Shown: positions 32,718 through 42,256, counted from the first letter of the stretch. The stretch: DNA of 64,000 bases from Rhodopseudomonas boonkerdii (GCF_021184025.1 NZ_CP036537.1:186001-250000), one strand, 5' to 3'. Numbers and translations are program-made. Notes: generated by a model not told the origin, from the letters alone.

Positions 32718-33683
32718 ATGATGCGCGCGAATGCCATCCGCCGAACCCTTGTCATTTTTTCATGCCTCGTCGCTTGCGGGCTGGTGCCAACCGGCGCCAT
32801 AGCCCAGGCGCCGCAGCGCGTGGATGGCACCACGGTGACCATGACTCCGCCGACAGGCTTCGAGCCTGCCAAGGACTTTTCGGGCTTCGCCGATCGCAAG
32901 ACCAAATCCAGCATCCTGATCGCCGAACTGCCGCCGGAGGCCTGGCCGCAACTCTCCAACCTGTTCGGCAACCTCCACACCGTGCGAGCAGGCTTCAAAC
33001 AGAAGGGCATCGACGTTGCGACACTGGACAAGGTACCGACGGCGTCGGGCGAAGCCTTCCTCGCCAGCGGTACGCAAACGGTCGCAGATACCAAGCTCGC
33101 CAAATGGGTGGCATTGGCACGAGGCAGCCGCACCGTGATGATCACGATCCAGGCCATGCCGGCTGCAAAGCTCGACGATGCCACGGTCAAGGCGATGCTG
33201 AAGACGGTATCGCTCGGGGATGCGCCTTCGGTTGCCGACAAACTGGCCAGCCTGCCTTTCACGGTGACGCCGTCGGCACCGTTCCGCGTACTCGATGTGA
33301 TGGCTGGCAGCACCGTGGCCATGACCGTCGGCGACAAGGACGTCGATCCGAAAGGTGAGCAGCCATTGCTGATCGTTTCCGCACAGATCGGCAACTCACC
33401 GGTGCTCAGCGAAGACCCCACCGTGATTGCCAGGACCCTGCTGCGCCAAACCAGGAATTTGGACAAGTCGACCATCGACAGCGAGAAGCGCGTATCATTC
33501 GGCGGCGTCAGCGACGCCGTGCTGCTGGAAGGCACGACCGACGGCGACAAGCGCTTCGTGCAGTATTTCGCGACCGGACCGAGCGGGCGTTTTGTACGGA
33601 TGATCTCATATTTCGCCGCCGATCGCAGCGCGGAGCTCCGCCCGGCCATCGAGCAAATCGGGAAATCCGTTGCATTCAAATAG
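32718..33683 (+). CDS. Exported protein of unknown function
   Basis: This 321-residue protein has a signal peptide (TLVIFSCLVACGLVPTGAIAQA, cleavage after about residue 30). The rest is soluble, with two related-looking halves: MTPPTGFEPAKDFSGF...VMITIQAMPAAKL and the second from LPFTVTPSAPFRVLDVMAGSTVAMTV to FVRMISYFAADR. I do not recognise the family. AAGGA lies upstream of the ATG at 32718. It stands between two family A repeats and appears to be its own unit. Confidence 0.82.
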   Translation: MMRANAIRRTLVIFSCLVACGLVPTGAIAQAPQRVDGTTVTMTPPTGFEPAKDFSGFADRKTKSSILIAELPPEAWPQLSNLFGNLHTVRAGFKQKGIDVATLDKVPTASGEAFLASGTQTVADTKLAKWVALARGSRTVMITIQAMPAAKLDDATVKAMLKTVSLGDAPSVADKLASLPFTVTPSAPFRVLDVMAGSTVAMTVGDKDVDPKGEQPLLIVSAQIGNSPVLSEDPTVIARTLLRQTRNLDKSTIDSEKRVSFGGVSDAVLLEGTTDGDKRFVQYFATGPSGRFVRMISYFAADRSAELRPAIEQIGKSVAFK

Positions 33684-33699
33684 CGCAAACAAACTCTGC

Positions 33700-33851
33700 T
33701 CCTCAGAGGAGCCGCGCAGCGGCGTCTCGAAGGATGGCCGCAGACTGAGGAGCCCAGCCAGCTCATGGTTCGAGACGGCGCTATCAGCGGCGCAATTACG
33801 CCGCCAGGCCTCCTCACCTCAGCCTGAACGCAACTGCGTTCAGGCGGGAGG
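33700..33851. repeat. Intergenic repeat, family A (copy 4, long form)
   Basis: GAGGAGCCGCGCAGCGGCGT...CGAAGGATGGCC, CTCATGGTTCGAGACGGCGC, then CTCCTCACCTCAG and the hairpin CCTGAACGCA-AC-TGCGTTCAGG. The tail is shared with 20075-20236. Confidence 0.82.
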
Positions 33852-33895
33852 AACTGAGTTGTCAGGCTATGTTTTCCAAGCGCACCAATAAAAAA

Positions 33896-33920
33896 GGGCG
33901 GCCCGAACGGCCGCCCTTTT
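33896..33920. terminator. Bidirectional terminator between the exported protein and ctpA
   Basis: GGGCGGCC / GGCCGCCC with loop CGAAC, an A-run before and TTTT after. Confidence 0.92.
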
Positions 33921-33943
33921 CTCATTCCTTCAAACTCAACCGA

Positions 33944-35356
33944 TCAGTTCGGCTTCGCAGCCGGCTTGTCGCCGGCGGGCTTGTTGTCGTTCGACGGCTT
34001 GTCGGCCGGCTTGCTGGTGTCCTGCGCAGCCTTCACCTCCGGCTGGGTCACGGTGGCATTCGACGTCACCTTGATCCCGTGGAGCAGATCCGCCGCGGCC
34101 TTCAGTGCCTTGTCGTTCTTAGCATCCGGCGGCACGTAGGACTGCGAACCGGTCTTTTCGTCGCCATCGTTCTTCAGATGGCCGCGAAGTGAGGCTTCAC
34201 CCTTAGTATCGGTGCGCGACTTCAGCTCATCCGGCACGTCCTGCACGATCTCGATATCCGGCACGATACCCTTCGCCTGGATCGACTTGCCCGACGGCGT
34301 GTAATAGCGCGCCGTGGTGAGGCGCAGCGCGCCATTGCCTGAACCGAGCGGGATGATGGTCTGCACCGAGCCCTTGCCGAACGAACGCGTGCCGAGAATG
34401 GTCGCACGCTTGTGATCCTGCAGCGCGCCGGCGACGATTTCCGACGCAGAAGCCGAACCGCCATTGATCAGCACCACCACCGGCTTGCCCTTGGTCAGGT
34501 CACCGTTATGCGCGGTGCGGCGCTGGGTTTCCTCGGCATTGCGGCCACGGGTCGAGACGATTTCACCGCGATCGAGGAACGCATCCGAGACAGTGACCGC
34601 TTCTTCCAGCAGGCCGCCCGGATTGTTGCGGAGATCGATGATGTAGCCCTTCACCTTGTCGGCACCGATTGCAGCGGTCTGCGCCGCGATCTCGCGCTTC
34701 AGACCTTCGGTGGTCTGCTCATTGAAGGTGGTGATGCGGATATAGGCGATGTCGTCGCTCTCGACCCGAGCGCGCACAGAACGGACCCGAATATTGTCAC
34801 GCACCAGCGTGACATCGATCGGATTGTCCTGGCCCTTGCGGATAATCTTGAGTTTGATCTTGGTATTCACCGGGCCGCGCATCTTCTCGACCGCCTGGTT
34901 CAGGGTGAGACCCTGCACGGCTTCATCGTCGAGATTGGTGATGATGTCGTTGGCCATGATGCCGGCCTTCGAGGCAGGGGTATCGTCGATCGGCGACACC
35001 ACCTTGATCAGGCCGTCCTCCATCGTGACTTCGATGCCGAGACCGCCGAACTCACCACGGGTCTGCACCTGCATGTCGCGGAAGCTTTTCGCATCCATGT
35101 AACTGGAATGCGGATCGAGACCGGTGAGCATGCCGGAGATCGCGGACTCGACCAACTTGCTGTCGTCCGGCTTCTCGACATAGTCGCTGCGGACGCGCTC
35201 GAACACATCACCGAACAAATTGAGCTGGCGATAGGTGTCGGAGGTAGCGGCGCGCGCACTGGTGCCCATGAATACCGCGCGTGGCTGAGTCACAAATAGC
35301 GTCAAGGCGGCGCCCGTGGCTGCACTCAGCAGAATAATCGAAGTCTTGCGCATCAT
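33944..35356 (-). CDS. ctpA: C-terminal processing protease, S41 family
   Basis: This 470-residue periplasmic serine protease has a signal peptide/anchor (IILLSAATGAALTLFV), a PDZ domain (~95-180: GGLGIEV, GLTLNQAVEKMRG), and a catalytic core with Ser/Lys dyad S303 (GGSASASE) and K328 (FGKGSVQ). A low-complexity tail rich in Lys, Pro, Asp and Ala (KPADKPSNDNKPAGDK) ends it. Such enzymes trim envelope proteins and cell-wall hydrolase regulators. Its ATG overlaps the envC stop, so it is coupled to EnvC, which fits a joint role in wall remodelling. Confidence 0.95.
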   Translation of the reverse strand: MMRKTSIILLSAATGAALTLFVTQPRAVFMGTSARAATSDTYRQLNLFGDVFERVRSDYVEKPDDSKLVESAISGMLTGLDPHSSYMDAKSFRDMQVQTRGEFGGLGIEVTMEDGLIKVVSPIDDTPASKAGIMANDIITNLDDEAVQGLTLNQAVEKMRGPVNTKIKLKIIRKGQDNPIDVTLVRDNIRVRSVRARVESDDIAYIRITTFNEQTTEGLKREIAAQTAAIGADKVKGYIIDLRNNPGGLLEEAVTVSDAFLDRGEIVSTRGRNAEETQRRTAHNGDLTKGKPVVVLINGGSASASEIVAGALQDHKRATILGTRSFGKGSVQTIIPLGSGNGALRLTTARYYTPSGKSIQAKGIVPDIEIVQDVPDELKSRTDTKGEASLRGHLKNDGDEKTGSQSYVPPDAKNDKALKAAADLLHGIKVTSNATVTQPEVKAAQDTSKPADKPSNDNKPAGDKPAAKPN

Positions 35357-36735
35357 CCGCGAACCTTTTCGCCTTCGTTAGCGGCCCACCAGGGGCCGGG
35401 GTCAATTGGAGTGCCGTCCTTACGGAACTCGATATACAGAACAGGCTGGCTGGCATTGGCTGTCGGTACCGGGCCTGCGAGCACGGAGGCTACCCGAGAC
35501 GTCGACCCCATGACGGCGATCGGCTCCCCGGCGAGCACGAACTGACCAATGTTCACCGAAATTCGCTCCATCCCGGCGATCAGAACATGATATCCGCCCC
35601 CGGCATTGAGGATCAAGAGTTGTCCATAGCTGCGGAACGGTCCTGAATAGACGACCCAACCGTCACACGGAGTTGTGACCTGCGCGCCTGCCCGCGCCGC
35701 TACCGAGATGCCCTTTTCGACACCACCGACACCGTCCTGGGTGCCGTAGTTCCGTAAGCGGATTCCGTTCACCGGCATTGCCAGCATACCCTTGGCCGAA
35801 GCGAAGGCGATGGCCGGCGCCATACGGCCGGAGTTCTTCAGGGCATCGACATTCGGCTTGCCGTTGGCGAGATCGGCGGGCACGCCCTGCAAGCTCGCTG
35901 CTTGCGCGGCCTTCGCCGCCGCCTTGGATTCCTGCTCCATCTTGGCGACGAGCCCCTGCAGGCTGTCGACCTGGCGGGCCAAGGTCACCGCCCGGGCGTT
36001 TTCCGCATCCATGTCCTTCTCGACCGCAGCGAGCTGGCGCTGGCGTTCGCCGGTGAAGGAGGCGAGACGGGCTTGTTCTTCCTTGAGTTTGTCGCGATCG
36101 GCGGCGAGCTGATCGCGCTCGGCCGAAATCGCCTTGCGCAGATTCACCAGCTCGCCAAGGTCGGCGACGAGCTTCTCCGCACGTGCGCGCATATCCGGCA
36201 CCACGGAGCCGAGCAGCATCGCCGTCCGCAGCGACTGCAGGGCGTCTTCGGGCCGCACGAGCAACGCCGGCGGAGCGCGACGACCGGCGCGCTGGAGCGC
36301 CGCCAGAACTTCCGCGATCTCGCCACGCCGCGAATCCAGCGAGGCTCGTATCTCGCGCTCACGACTATCCAGCGGACGCAGCCTCGCTTCGGCATCGTCG
36401 ATCTTGGCTTCGACGCCGCGCACGCGTGCGGCGACATCAATCAGCTGCTGATTGAGCTTGCCGCGATCCTGACCGATGGCGGCAATGTCGGCCTTCAGCT
36501 TGGCCTGCAACTCCGCGGCCTTCTTCTGCTGCTCTCGCGCCGCTTCGAGTTCCTGCTCGCGCTGACGGATCAGATCGGTCGCCGGTGCGGCGGCTTCCTG
36601 CTGTTGCGGAGCTGGCGTCGTTTGCGCTCCGGCGGATTCGATACCGCCGCCCGCTAGTCCAGCCGACAGCAACATGACCGGAAACGACGCAGCACGTCGT
36701 CCGATATCACGGTGAGGAGGCCGCAGCGACAGCAT
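35353..36735 (-). CDS. envC: EnvC-type murein hydrolase activator
   Basis: This protein of about 460 residues has a signal peptide, long coiled-coil (LIRQREQELEAAREQQKKA onward, ~50-250) and a C-terminal LytM-type domain (GVEKGISVAARAGAQVTTP, GGGYHVLIAGMERI). The zinc-ligand positions (HxxxD and HxH of active LytM) are not present, as in EnvC, so it should activate amidases rather than cut peptidoglycan. The ATG at 36735 is preferred; the frame continues 85 codons upstream through the rlmH end without support. Gene order nadD-rsfS-rlmH-envC-ctpA is familiar in Rhizobiales. Confidence 0.9.
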   Translation of the reverse strand: MLSLRPPHRDIGRRAASFPVMLLSAGLAGGGIESAGAQTTPAPQQQEAAAPATDLIRQREQELEAAREQQKKAAELQAKLKADIAAIGQDRGKLNQQLIDVAARVRGVEAKIDDAEARLRPLDSREREIRASLDSRRGEIAEVLAALQRAGRRAPPALLVRPEDALQSLRTAMLLGSVVPDMRARAEKLVADLGELVNLRKAISAERDQLAADRDKLKEEQARLASFTGERQRQLAAVEKDMDAENARAVTLARQVDSLQGLVAKMEQESKAAAKAAQAASLQGVPADLANGKPNVDALKNSGRMAPAIAFASAKGMLAMPVNGIRLRNYGTQDGVGGVEKGISVAARAGAQVTTPCDGWVVYSGPFRSYGQLLILNAGGGYHVLIAGMERISVNIGQFVLAGEPIAVMGSTSRVASVLAGPVPTANASQPVLYIEFRKDGTPIDPGPWWAANEGEKVRG

Positions 36736-36754
36736 CAAAGTTTCGAAAGCGCCT

Positions 36755-37237
36755 TTACACGCGATGATAAGGGTGGCCAGCGAGAATCGTGGCAGCCCGA
36801 TAAACCTGTTCCAGGAGCATGACGCGAACCATCTGGTGCGGCCATGTCGCCGAGCCGAAGGCCATGGTGAATTTGGCTTTGCGCCGCAATTCAGGCGAAA
36901 GTCCGTCCGCGCCGCCGATGACAAAAACATAATGTGACACCGATTCGTCCCGTGCCTTGCCAAGATGGCGCGCGAAACTGGCGCTATCAATGCTCGAACC
37001 GCGTTCGTCCATGGTAACGAGGATGGATTTATCGGGAATCAGGGCCGCAATGGCTGTACCCTCCTCGGCCATCCGGGTCGCCGTATCGCGCGCCCGGCTT
37101 TCCGGAATTTCGTGGACCGTGAGACTGCGAAAGCCGAGCTTGCGGCCGATATCGTCGAATCGTTCGCGATAACGCTCGGCAAGCTCGCGCTCAGGACCTT
37201 GCTTGAGTTTGCCGATGGCAATGACGAGGAGATGCAT
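36755..37237 (-). CDS. rlmH: 23S rRNA pseudouridine-1915 N3-methyltransferase
   Basis: This 160-residue SPOUT methyltransferase modifies pseudouridine 1915 in helix 69 of 23S rRNA. It has MHLLVIAIGKLKQGPE at the N-terminus, FVIGGADGL and the end LEQVYRAATILAGHPYHR, all RlmH marks. It is followed after 19 bases by envC. A family A repeat sits between rsfS and rlmH, so the two may not be tightly co-expressed. Confidence 0.97.
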   Translation of the reverse strand: MHLLVIAIGKLKQGPERELAERYRERFDDIGRKLGFRSLTVHEIPESRARDTATRMAEEGTAIAALIPDKSILVTMDERGSSIDSASFARHLGKARDESVSHYVFVIGGADGLSPELRRKAKFTMAFGSATWPHQMVRVMLLEQVYRAATILAGHPYHRV

Positions 37238-37257
37238 GGGTATGACCTAACGCCAGC

Positions 37258-37372
37258 CCTCATCCTGAGGAGCGCGCTTTTGCGCGCGTCTCGAAGGATG
37301 TCCGCCAGCTCAAAGCCACGCGACCTCATGGTTCGAGACGCGCGCCAGCAGCGCGTTCCTCACCATAAGGGC
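37258..37372. repeat. Intergenic repeat, family A (copy 5)
   Basis: CCCTCATCCTGAGGAGCGCG...GTCTCGAAGGATG, then CTCATGGTTCGAGACGCGCG...CGTTCCTCACCATAAGGG. It fills the rsfS-rlmH gap. Confidence 0.82.
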
Positions 37373-37376
37373 GGAG

Positions 37377-38135
37377 TTAGACGGCCTTCAAACTCACCCG
37401 CTGTTCGTCCTGCGTGTTCTGCGCCCACAGCCGTTCGATATTGTAGAACTCACGGACTTCCGGCCTGAACACATGCAGGATCACTTCGCCGGTATCGATC
37501 AGCACCCAATCGGCATTGGTCATGCCTTCGATGTGCAGTTTCTTCTGCCCGGCTTCCTTCAGGCCCTTGGCGACGTTCTCGGCGATCGAACTGACATGGC
37601 GGTTCGAGCGGCCGGTGGTCACGACCAGGAAATCGGAAAATGCCGACTTGCCGCGCAGGTCGATGGTGACGGTCTCTTCCGCTTTCATGTCCTCGAGCCG
37701 CGCCATCACCAGATTGAGCGTTTCGGTCGCGCTGTCACGCACCACCTCGGCGGCTGCAGCCTTCTTCGGCGCGTCCTTCTTGGCGATCATGGCTTTGGTC
37801 GCGGTCGATTTGGCGGCTTTGGGAGCGGCGGCCTTTTTCGGCGCAGCAGCTTTCCTGGCTGGCGCCTTCTTCACGACCTTGTCGGCCGCAGTCTTTTCAA
37901 CCGGAGCCTTCTTGGCGGAAACGGACTTCACCGAAACCTTCTTTTCGGACGAAGCGACGGCCGCTGACTGAACATTCTTGGACGGAGTCTTTTTGGAAGC
38001 GCCCGTCTTGGGCAATGAGGTGGCCAGGTGACCGTTCCTTTCACTATGAGGGATCGCCAGATCCGGCGCCCGGTTGATCCAATACGCATATGTGTTCGCC
38101 GGACTCACACGTCCAGCACGCAAACATACTAGCAC
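37377..38135 (-). CDS. rsfS: Ribosome silencing factor with Lys/Ala-rich N-terminal extension
   Basis: The C-terminal part (~134-245) is RsfS: LNLVMARLEDMKAEETVTIDL, DFLVVTTGRSNRHVSSIAENV, WVLIDTGEVILHVF. RsfS binds L14 and blocks subunit joining in stationary phase. Before it lies ~95 residues of Lys/Ala/Pro repeats (KKAPARKAAAPKKAAAP), like histone H1 tails. The coordinates give the outer limit (GTG, 38135), but that start has no good site. AAAGGA sits eight bases before an in-frame CTG at 38027, a possible true start. It follows nadD by 21 bases. Confidence 0.88.
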   Translation of the reverse strand: MLVCLRAGRVSPANTYAYWINRAPDLAIPHSERNGHLATSLPKTGASKKTPSKNVQSAAVASSEKKVSVKSVSAKKAPVEKTAADKVVKKAPARKAAAPKKAAAPKAAKSTATKAMIAKKDAPKKAAAAEVVRDSATETLNLVMARLEDMKAEETVTIDLRGKSAFSDFLVVTTGRSNRHVSSIAENVAKGLKEAGQKKLHIEGMTNADWVLIDTGEVILHVFRPEVREFYNIERLWAQNTQDEQRVSLKAV

Positions 38136-38156
38136 GCCTCGCGGTTGCAGGGGGAC

Positions 38157-38813
38157 TCAGCTTTTCCAGCTGCCGTCCGGGTTCCGCAGGCGCGTGGAGG
38201 ACATGGTCAGTTTCAGGCCGGACAGGAACGTCCAGGCGGGCGGATTGCGCTCCGCCAGAGAGCCGGAATCGCCCTCTTTGACCCGAAAGCGCGCCAGAGC
38301 TTGCGGCGCCTGTGCGGCCAAAGCGCGGCAACCTTGCGACGCCGGACTGGGCGAGGCGCGGTCGATAACGGCGATCGGAATGCTGTCCGCAATCTGCTGC
38401 CATCGCCCCCAGCGGTGAAACTGGGCGAGATTGTCGGCTCCCATGATCCAGACGAAACGAGCTTGCGAGCATCGCCGGCGCAGATAGGTGACGGTATCGA
38501 CGGTATAGCGTGTACCAATGACGCTTTCGAGACAACTGACGATGATCCGCGGATGATCGGCAACCCTGGCAGCCGCTTCGGCACGCTCTCTGAGAGCATG
38601 AAGATTACCGTTATATTTCAATGGATTACCTGGGGACACCAGCCACCAGACAACATCCAGCTGCAGCCGCTTCATGGAGAACAGCGTCGCGGCGCGATGG
38701 GCCGCATGGGGCGGATTGAACGACCCCCCCAGCAACCCGATTCGCAAACCCTCGCTGAGCGGCGGCAGGCCGTGCATGAAGACCGGTGATCGTGGCGCCC
38801 GCAGGCAATCCAT
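38157..38813 (-). CDS. nadD: Nicotinate-nucleotide adenylyltransferase
   Basis: This enzyme of about 218 residues adds AMP to nicotinate mononucleotide in NAD synthesis. The nucleotidyltransferase motif is [13 protein letters not shown]; the second is MSSTRLR near the C-terminus. The start is uncertain: ATG 38813 or GTG 38816 overlap the proA stop (TGATG arrangement), and an internal ATG at 38777 is possible. It follows proA and precedes rsfS, the usual order in Rhizobiales. Confidence 0.95.
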   Translation of the reverse strand: MDCLRAPRSPVFMHGLPPLSEGLRIGLLGGSFNPPHAAHRAATLFSMKRLQLDVVWWLVSPGNPLKYNGNLHALRERAEAAARVADHPRIIVSCLESVIGTRYTVDTVTYLRRRCSQARFVWIMGADNLAQFHRWGRWQQIADSIPIAVIDRASPSPASQGCRALAAQAPQALARFRVKEGDSGSLAERNPPAWTFLSGLKLTMSSTRLRNPDGSWKS

Positions 38814-40105
38814 CACGGCCGCGTCTGCCCGGTGCCGTGGACGCGATATTTGAAGCTGGTCAGCTGTTCGGCGCCGACGGGGCCGCGGGCGTGGAATTTG
38901 CCGGTGGCGATGCCGATTTCGGCGCCGAAGCCGAACTCGCCGCCATCGGCGAATTGGGTCGAGGCATTGTGCAGCACGATGGCGGAATCGACCTCATTGA
39001 GGAAGCGGGCCGCCACCGCATCGTCCTCGGTCACCACGGCATCGGTATGATGCGAGGAATGCGCGTGGATGTGCCCCAGCGCATCGTCGAGACCATCGAC
39101 CACGCGCGCCGCAATGATCGCGTCCTCGTATTCGGTATCCCAATCCTCGGCGGTCGCAGGTTTCACGCGCGCATCCGCCTGCTGTACGGCATCATCGCCG
39201 CGCACCTCGCAGCCGGCGGCCAGCAGCATCTCCACCAGCGGCTTCAGATGCGTACCGGCCACAGCCTTGTCCACCAGCAGCGTCTCGGCGGCGCCGCAGA
39301 CGCCCGGCCGGCGCATCTTGGCGTTCAGCACGATCGACTTCGCCATATCGAGCTTGGCGGCACGATCCACATAGACGTGATTGACGCCTTCGAGATGCGC
39401 GAACACCGGCACCCGCGCTTCCGCCTCGACACGGGCGACCAGGCTCTTGCCGCCGCGCGGCACGATCACATCGAGGCCGCCGTTCAGGCCGGTGAGCATC
39501 AGCCCCACCGCGGCGCGATCCCGCGTCGGCACCAGCGAGATTGCGGCCTCCGGCAATCCGGCTTCGCGCAGGCCCTGCACGAGGCATTCATGGATGGCGC
39601 GGCAGGAGCGGAAACTGTCGGAGCCGCCGCGCAAAATCACCGCATTGCCCGACTTCAGACACAGCACCCCGGCATCCGCCGCGACATTCGGCCGGCTCTC
39701 GAAAATCACGCCGACGACGCCCAGCGGCACGCGCACGCGCTCGATGAACATGCCGTTCGGCCGCTGCCAGCGCTCGCTCACGCGCCCGACGGGATCGGCG
39801 ATGTCGTGGATGACACGGATGCCATCGGCCATCCCCTGCACGCGCGCGTCGGTCAAGGTCAGCCGGTCGATGAAGGCCGACGTCGCGCCATTGGCGCGGA
39901 CTTCGGCCACATCCTCGGCATTGGCCGCCAAAATCGCCGCCGACCCCGCGCGGATCGCCGCTTCCATGGCCGCCAGCGCCCGGTTCTTCTGCGCGGTCGG
40001 CGCCACCGCAAGCACCCGTGCCGCCGCGCGGGCGCGGGCAGCGAGGTCGTTCATCAGAACCGGCAAATCGGCCGATCCGTCGATGGCTTTCAGCGAGGCG
40101 GTCAT
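38813..40105 (-). CDS. proA: Glutamate-5-semialdehyde dehydrogenase (gamma-glutamyl phosphate reductase)
   Basis: This 430-residue NADPH-dependent enzyme makes glutamate semialdehyde in proline synthesis. It has the aldehyde-dehydrogenase fold with [42 protein letters not shown] and the catalytic Cys in [16 protein letters not shown]. The ATG at 40105 is chosen over a TTG at 40123. proB, its usual partner, is not in the window; it would normally be just upstream, and a tRNA gene is found there instead. Confidence 0.96.
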   Translation of the reverse strand: MTASLKAIDGSADLPVLMNDLAARARAAARVLAVAPTAQKNRALAAMEAAIRAGSAAILAANAEDVAEVRANGATSAFIDRLTLTDARVQGMADGIRVIHDIADPVGRVSERWQRPNGMFIERVRVPLGVVGVIFESRPNVAADAGVLCLKSGNAVILRGGSDSFRSCRAIHECLVQGLREAGLPEAAISLVPTRDRAAVGLMLTGLNGGLDVIVPRGGKSLVARVEAEARVPVFAHLEGVNHVYVDRAAKLDMAKSIVLNAKMRRPGVCGAAETLLVDKAVAGTHLKPLVEMLLAAGCEVRGDDAVQQADARVKPATAEDWDTEYEDAIIAARVVDGLDDALGHIHAHSSHHTDAVVTEDDAVAARFLNEVDSAIVLHNASTQFADGGEFGFGAEIGIATGKFHARGPVGAEQLTSFKYRVHGTGQTRP

Positions 40106-40213
40106 GGAAGGCTCGGGGGTCAAGATACGGAACTATCGACTCAAAATAGGAGGTCGAGTCCGGAAGGTCAAAGCTTGGGGTGCGAGAAGCAGCATCAGCA
40201 AGCGCCGGAAAAC

Positions 40214-40289
40214 TGGTGCCGCAAACAGGACTCGAACCTGTGACCCCGTCATTACGAATGACGTGCTCTACCAACTGAGCTATTGCGGC
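40214..40289 (-). tRNA. tRNA-Thr (anticodon CGT)
   Basis: On the minus strand it folds as a 76-base cloverleaf: acceptor GCCGCAA / TTGCGGC, D arm GCTCAGTTGGTAGAGC, anticodon stem CGTCA / TGACG around loop TTCGTAA (anticodon CGT, reading ACG), T arm ACAGG-TTCGAGT-CCTGT, discriminator A and encoded CCA. The CCA lies at 40214-40216. Confidence 0.97.
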
Positions 40290-40386
40290 GGACCAAGATC
40301 GCGATTCGGCTGGGAAGCCGGTCGCGCTGGGGCCTCTGATATCGCCCGCACCCCGGTTTTGCAAGGTGAGACTGGCGCTTGCGGCC

Positions 40387-40500
40387 ATCCTTCGAGACGC
40401 CCGCTACACGGGCTCCTCAGGATGAGGGAAGGAGTATGGCGCCGTAGAAGACCCCCCGTGGTGAGGGGCCCGCGCAGCGGGCGTCTCGAACCATGCAGGC
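40387..40500. repeat. Intergenic repeat, family A (copy 6)
   Basis: CATCCTTCGAGACGCCCGCT...GCTCCTCAGGATGAGGG, then the inverted half GTGAGGGGCCCGCGCAGCGG...GTCTCGAACCATG. It lies between the tRNA gene and the end of hemY. Confidence 0.82.
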
Positions 40501-40521
40501 CGAGCACTGCCTCATTCGGTC

Positions 40522-42249
40522 TCAGCCGCCCCAGCGGCGCATGAAGCCGCGCCAGCCGCCCTGCTGCTGGCCGCCGTTCAACTCCGCGAATTCGTCACGA
40601 TAGGGGTCTTCCTCGTCGACCCCGGGATCGTCCGGCGCGCGCGTGATGGGAATCACGGCGGGAATCGGCACTATCGGCTTGGCACCCTTGGCGATGTCGG
40701 CACGCTCGCGAAACAGCGGAACCGGGGCAGGTTCGGGCTTGGGCGACGGCGGGACATCGGCGGGCGGGGTTTCCGCGATCGGTTCCGGATCGGGCGCGGC
40801 CGGCGTAGCGGGCGTCAGGATGGGCTCGGGCGGCTTTTCGGCGATGGGCGTGGCCAGGCCGGGCTCGGCCAATGGCTGAACCGCCGGGCGCGGCATCGGC
40901 GGCGCCAGGACGGTTTCGCGCAGGATTTCGGCTTCCAGGGAGGCCAGCGGATCGGCCTCGCCGGACGGCAAGGCGGCCAGCGGTTCCTGCCACTGGAAGG
41001 CATCGATGCGGCCGGTGACCGGAGACACCGGGCGCCAGCGCTCCGAGACATAGCCGTCCGCCGTCCAGACCGGATCGTGACGAGCGCGGACGGCGCGCAG
41101 GGTCCAGGCGCGGGCACGGCCGCTGTCGCCATGTTCGGTACGCTCCAGCTCGGCCATCAGCATGGCGACGCGCTGGGTCGGCTCCGCGATGAACGGCGCC
41201 AGCGCATCGCGGGCCCGAGTGAATTCGGAGGCATCGATGGCCGCGCGGGCGATGGCGAGGGCGCCTTCCACATGGCCGGGCACCTTCGACGCCAGCGTCT
41301 CGACGCGAACGAGGCGCTGACGCGCGGAATCGCCGAGTTTCACGTGGGCATAGGCGTCGGCGAGATCGGGGTGCGGCTGCGCCAGCCATGCCGTTTCGAT
41401 GATTTTCATGGCGCGGCGGATCTGATGCGCCTCGCTCTGAAACCGAGCGGCGAGCACGGCGGCCGGAATCAGCGTCGGCGCGAGGCGGACGGCTTCCATG
41501 GCGCTGTCACGGGAGAGGTCACGGTCTTTCGTCTCGGCATCGAGCGCACGGGCCGTGAGCAGTACGCCACGCTGGCGCCGATAGGCGGCGCGATCGATCA
41601 GGCCGGAGGACAGATTGTCATCGAGAATTCTCAACGCCCCGGTCCAGTCGGACTGGGCGCAGCGGAAGCCGAGCACCGCCTGCGCGGCCCATGTCGAATT
41701 CGGCGCGAGCTTCAGGGCTTCCTCCGCCAGAGCCACGGCGCTGTGCGGATCGTCGCTGCGCTGGGCCTCGATAAAGAGACCGCGCAGGCCGAGCAGGCGG
41801 GTGTCCTGCCGCTCCGCCATCGCCTGAAACGCCCGATGTGCACCGGCGCGATCGCCGTCGAGCTGGGCGGATTGCGCATGCAGCAGCAGCGCGAGGGGAT
41901 CATCCGAGGACAGACGCCGGGCGACGCCGGCATGGCGCCTGGCGACGGCGCTATCGCCCTGACCGATGGCGAGCAGGCCTTGCGTCACGGCATGACGCCC
42001 GCGCGCCTGACGCTTGTTGCGGCGATGACGGCGATAGCGCGCAGGCGCCCGCCAAAGGCTGAAGATCAGCCACACCACCAGCATGCCGGCGACGATCACC
42101 AGGCCGAGCACCAGCACAAAGACCGGCAGCGACGTCGACAGCGTCCAGCCGCCCCAGGAGAGCACGACATCGCCGGTCTGGTCGGCCACCCATGCGGCGC
42201 CGAAAGCCAGCAGCGCGATCAGGATGAGGAAGGCAACGATACGGATCAT
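40522..42249 (-). CDS. hemY: HemY-type TPR membrane protein
   Basis: This 575-residue protein has two N-terminal membrane helices (IRIVAFLILIALLAFGAAW, ~2-22, and FVLVLGLVIVAGMLVVWLIF, ~42-65), the HemY_N region (RYRRHRRNKRQARGRHAVTQGLLAIGQGD), a TPR-like helical middle and a long Pro/Glu-rich tail (~430-550). This HemY is found with hem genes in proteobacteria but has no proven enzyme activity; it is unrelated to the oxidase also called HemY. The ATG at 42249 gives MIRIVAFL. It is seven bases downstream of mic60. Confidence 0.93.
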   Translation of the reverse strand: MIRIVAFLILIALLAFGAAWVADQTGDVVLSWGGWTLSTSLPVFVLVLGLVIVAGMLVVWLIFSLWRAPARYRRHRRNKRQARGRHAVTQGLLAIGQGDSAVARRHAGVARRLSSDDPLALLLHAQSAQLDGDRAGAHRAFQAMAERQDTRLLGLRGLFIEAQRSDDPHSAVALAEEALKLAPNSTWAAQAVLGFRCAQSDWTGALRILDDNLSSGLIDRAAYRRQRGVLLTARALDAETKDRDLSRDSAMEAVRLAPTLIPAAVLAARFQSEAHQIRRAMKIIETAWLAQPHPDLADAYAHVKLGDSARQRLVRVETLASKVPGHVEGALAIARAAIDASEFTRARDALAPFIAEPTQRVAMLMAELERTEHGDSGRARAWTLRAVRARHDPVWTADGYVSERWRPVSPVTGRIDAFQWQEPLAALPSGEADPLASLEAEILRETVLAPPMPRPAVQPLAEPGLATPIAEKPPEPILTPATPAAPDPEPIAETPPADVPPSPKPEPAPVPLFRERADIAKGAKPIVPIPAVIPITRAPDDPGVDEEDPYRDEFAELNGGQQQGGWRGFMRRWGG

Positions 42250-42256
42250 CGGGGAC

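Noticed and set aside
32621..33925. 434-residue minus-strand frame opposite the exported protein
   Set aside because: It starts and ends in repeats and has no ribosome-binding site; the plus-strand gene has a signal peptide and AAGGA.
40214..40289. tRNA-Thr as an integration site
   Set aside because: Flanks are proA and a family A repeat; no integrase gene and no second copy of the tRNA 3' end seen in the window.
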